Positions 63,992-64,000 of a stretch of 64,000 bases of DNA are shown here, one piece after another (the stretch's first letter is position 1; every line of letters starts with the position of its first letter). The stretch comes from Verrucomicrobiota bacterium (GTDB lineage Bacteria > Verrucomicrobiota > Verrucomicrobiia > Limisphaerales > SIBE01). The notes under the pieces are model-generated. The model was not told the origin of the DNA. It made no database searches and saw only the letters and a program-made list of their open reading frames with translations. The stretch is taken from NCBI GenBank assembly GCA_021733945.1, contig JAIPJX010000004.1, forward strand, positions 1 to 64,000. Direction: 5' to 3'. A program made the position numbers and the translations under genes.

Positions 63992-64000
63992 CTGAAATTC

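Noticed and set aside
1..64000. tRNA, rRNA or prophage genes
   Set aside because: No cloverleaf, T-loop consensus, rRNA signature or phage structural gene was found on reading both strands; a covariance-model scan would be needed to exclude small RNAs.

Overview
The window is GC-rich, gene-dense chromosomal DNA from a member of the PVC superphylum, most probably Verrucomicrobiota. This placement is inferred from gene content, not from a marker tree. The signals are a PVC-type HEAT/CxxCH haem protein, a DUF1549/DUF1553 cytochrome next to a DUF1501 protein, a DUF2231 protein with a PVC-type c-haem domain, paired secreted sulfatases, thrombospondin type 3 proteins, a divergent ECF-like sigma factor beside membrane protein kinases, and several families of dispersed palindromic repeats. 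No rRNA, tRNA, CRISPR array, prophage or transposase gene was seen.

Layout. 1-6.1 kb: a truncated GxxExxY gene with its repeat, a secreted hypothetical protein, a large PVC haem protein and an Old Yellow Enzyme. 6.1-7.0 kb: a solitary flagellin. 7.2-11.7 kb: a co-directional trio of DUF1549/DUF1553 cytochrome, DUF1501 protein and WD40 protein. 11.7-17.1 kb (minus): a probable sugar operon of FucU/RbsD mutarotase, TIM-barrel isomerase/epimerase, aldo/keto reductase and two sulfatases. 17.2-25.7 kb: a secreted unknown, an AraC-type regulator, glyoxalase-like protein, threonine aldolase, exonuclease III, a Tat-type esterase and a small gene with a clear terminator. 25.7-33.0 kb (minus): housekeeping genes (rph, histidine phosphatase, prmA; Dabb protein, secreted MsrB, EF-hand protein, proS) and a broken molybdenum hydroxylase locus.

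33.2-41.8 kb: a lipoprotein amidohydrolase, about 1.1 kb of repeats, an SMP-30 lactonase, a PPP-type phosphatase lipoprotein, an ATPase beside a perfect palindrome and a gene fragment, and two secreted proteins. 42.3-50.1 kb: the most unusual locus. It has a divergent sigma factor, a 50-residue protein, a secreted unknown, a predicted pseudokinase fused to an FGE-fold domain, and an apparently active kinase of the same architecture, with the two kinases translationally coupled. This looks like a dedicated membrane signalling cassette. 50.2-51.3 kb: IscA/ErpA-type and HscB-type Fe-S assembly genes. 51.6-56.4 kb: two divergent secreted beta-helix proteins resembling GH141. 56.4-60.0 kb: three CNNM/CBS membrane proteins in a row. 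60.2-63.9 kb: a DUF2231/cytochrome protein and a secreted DUF5703 six-hairpin-like protein.

How the genes fit together. Many products are exported carbohydrate-active or redox proteins. FucU, the aldo/keto reductase, the isomerase, two sulfatases, two GH141-like proteins and a DUF5703 protein together suggest use of sulfated, possibly fucose-containing, polysaccharides; this is inference. At least three repeat families (called R1, R2 and R3 here) occupy the intergenic space, and R1 copies appear to form the start and end of one coding sequence.
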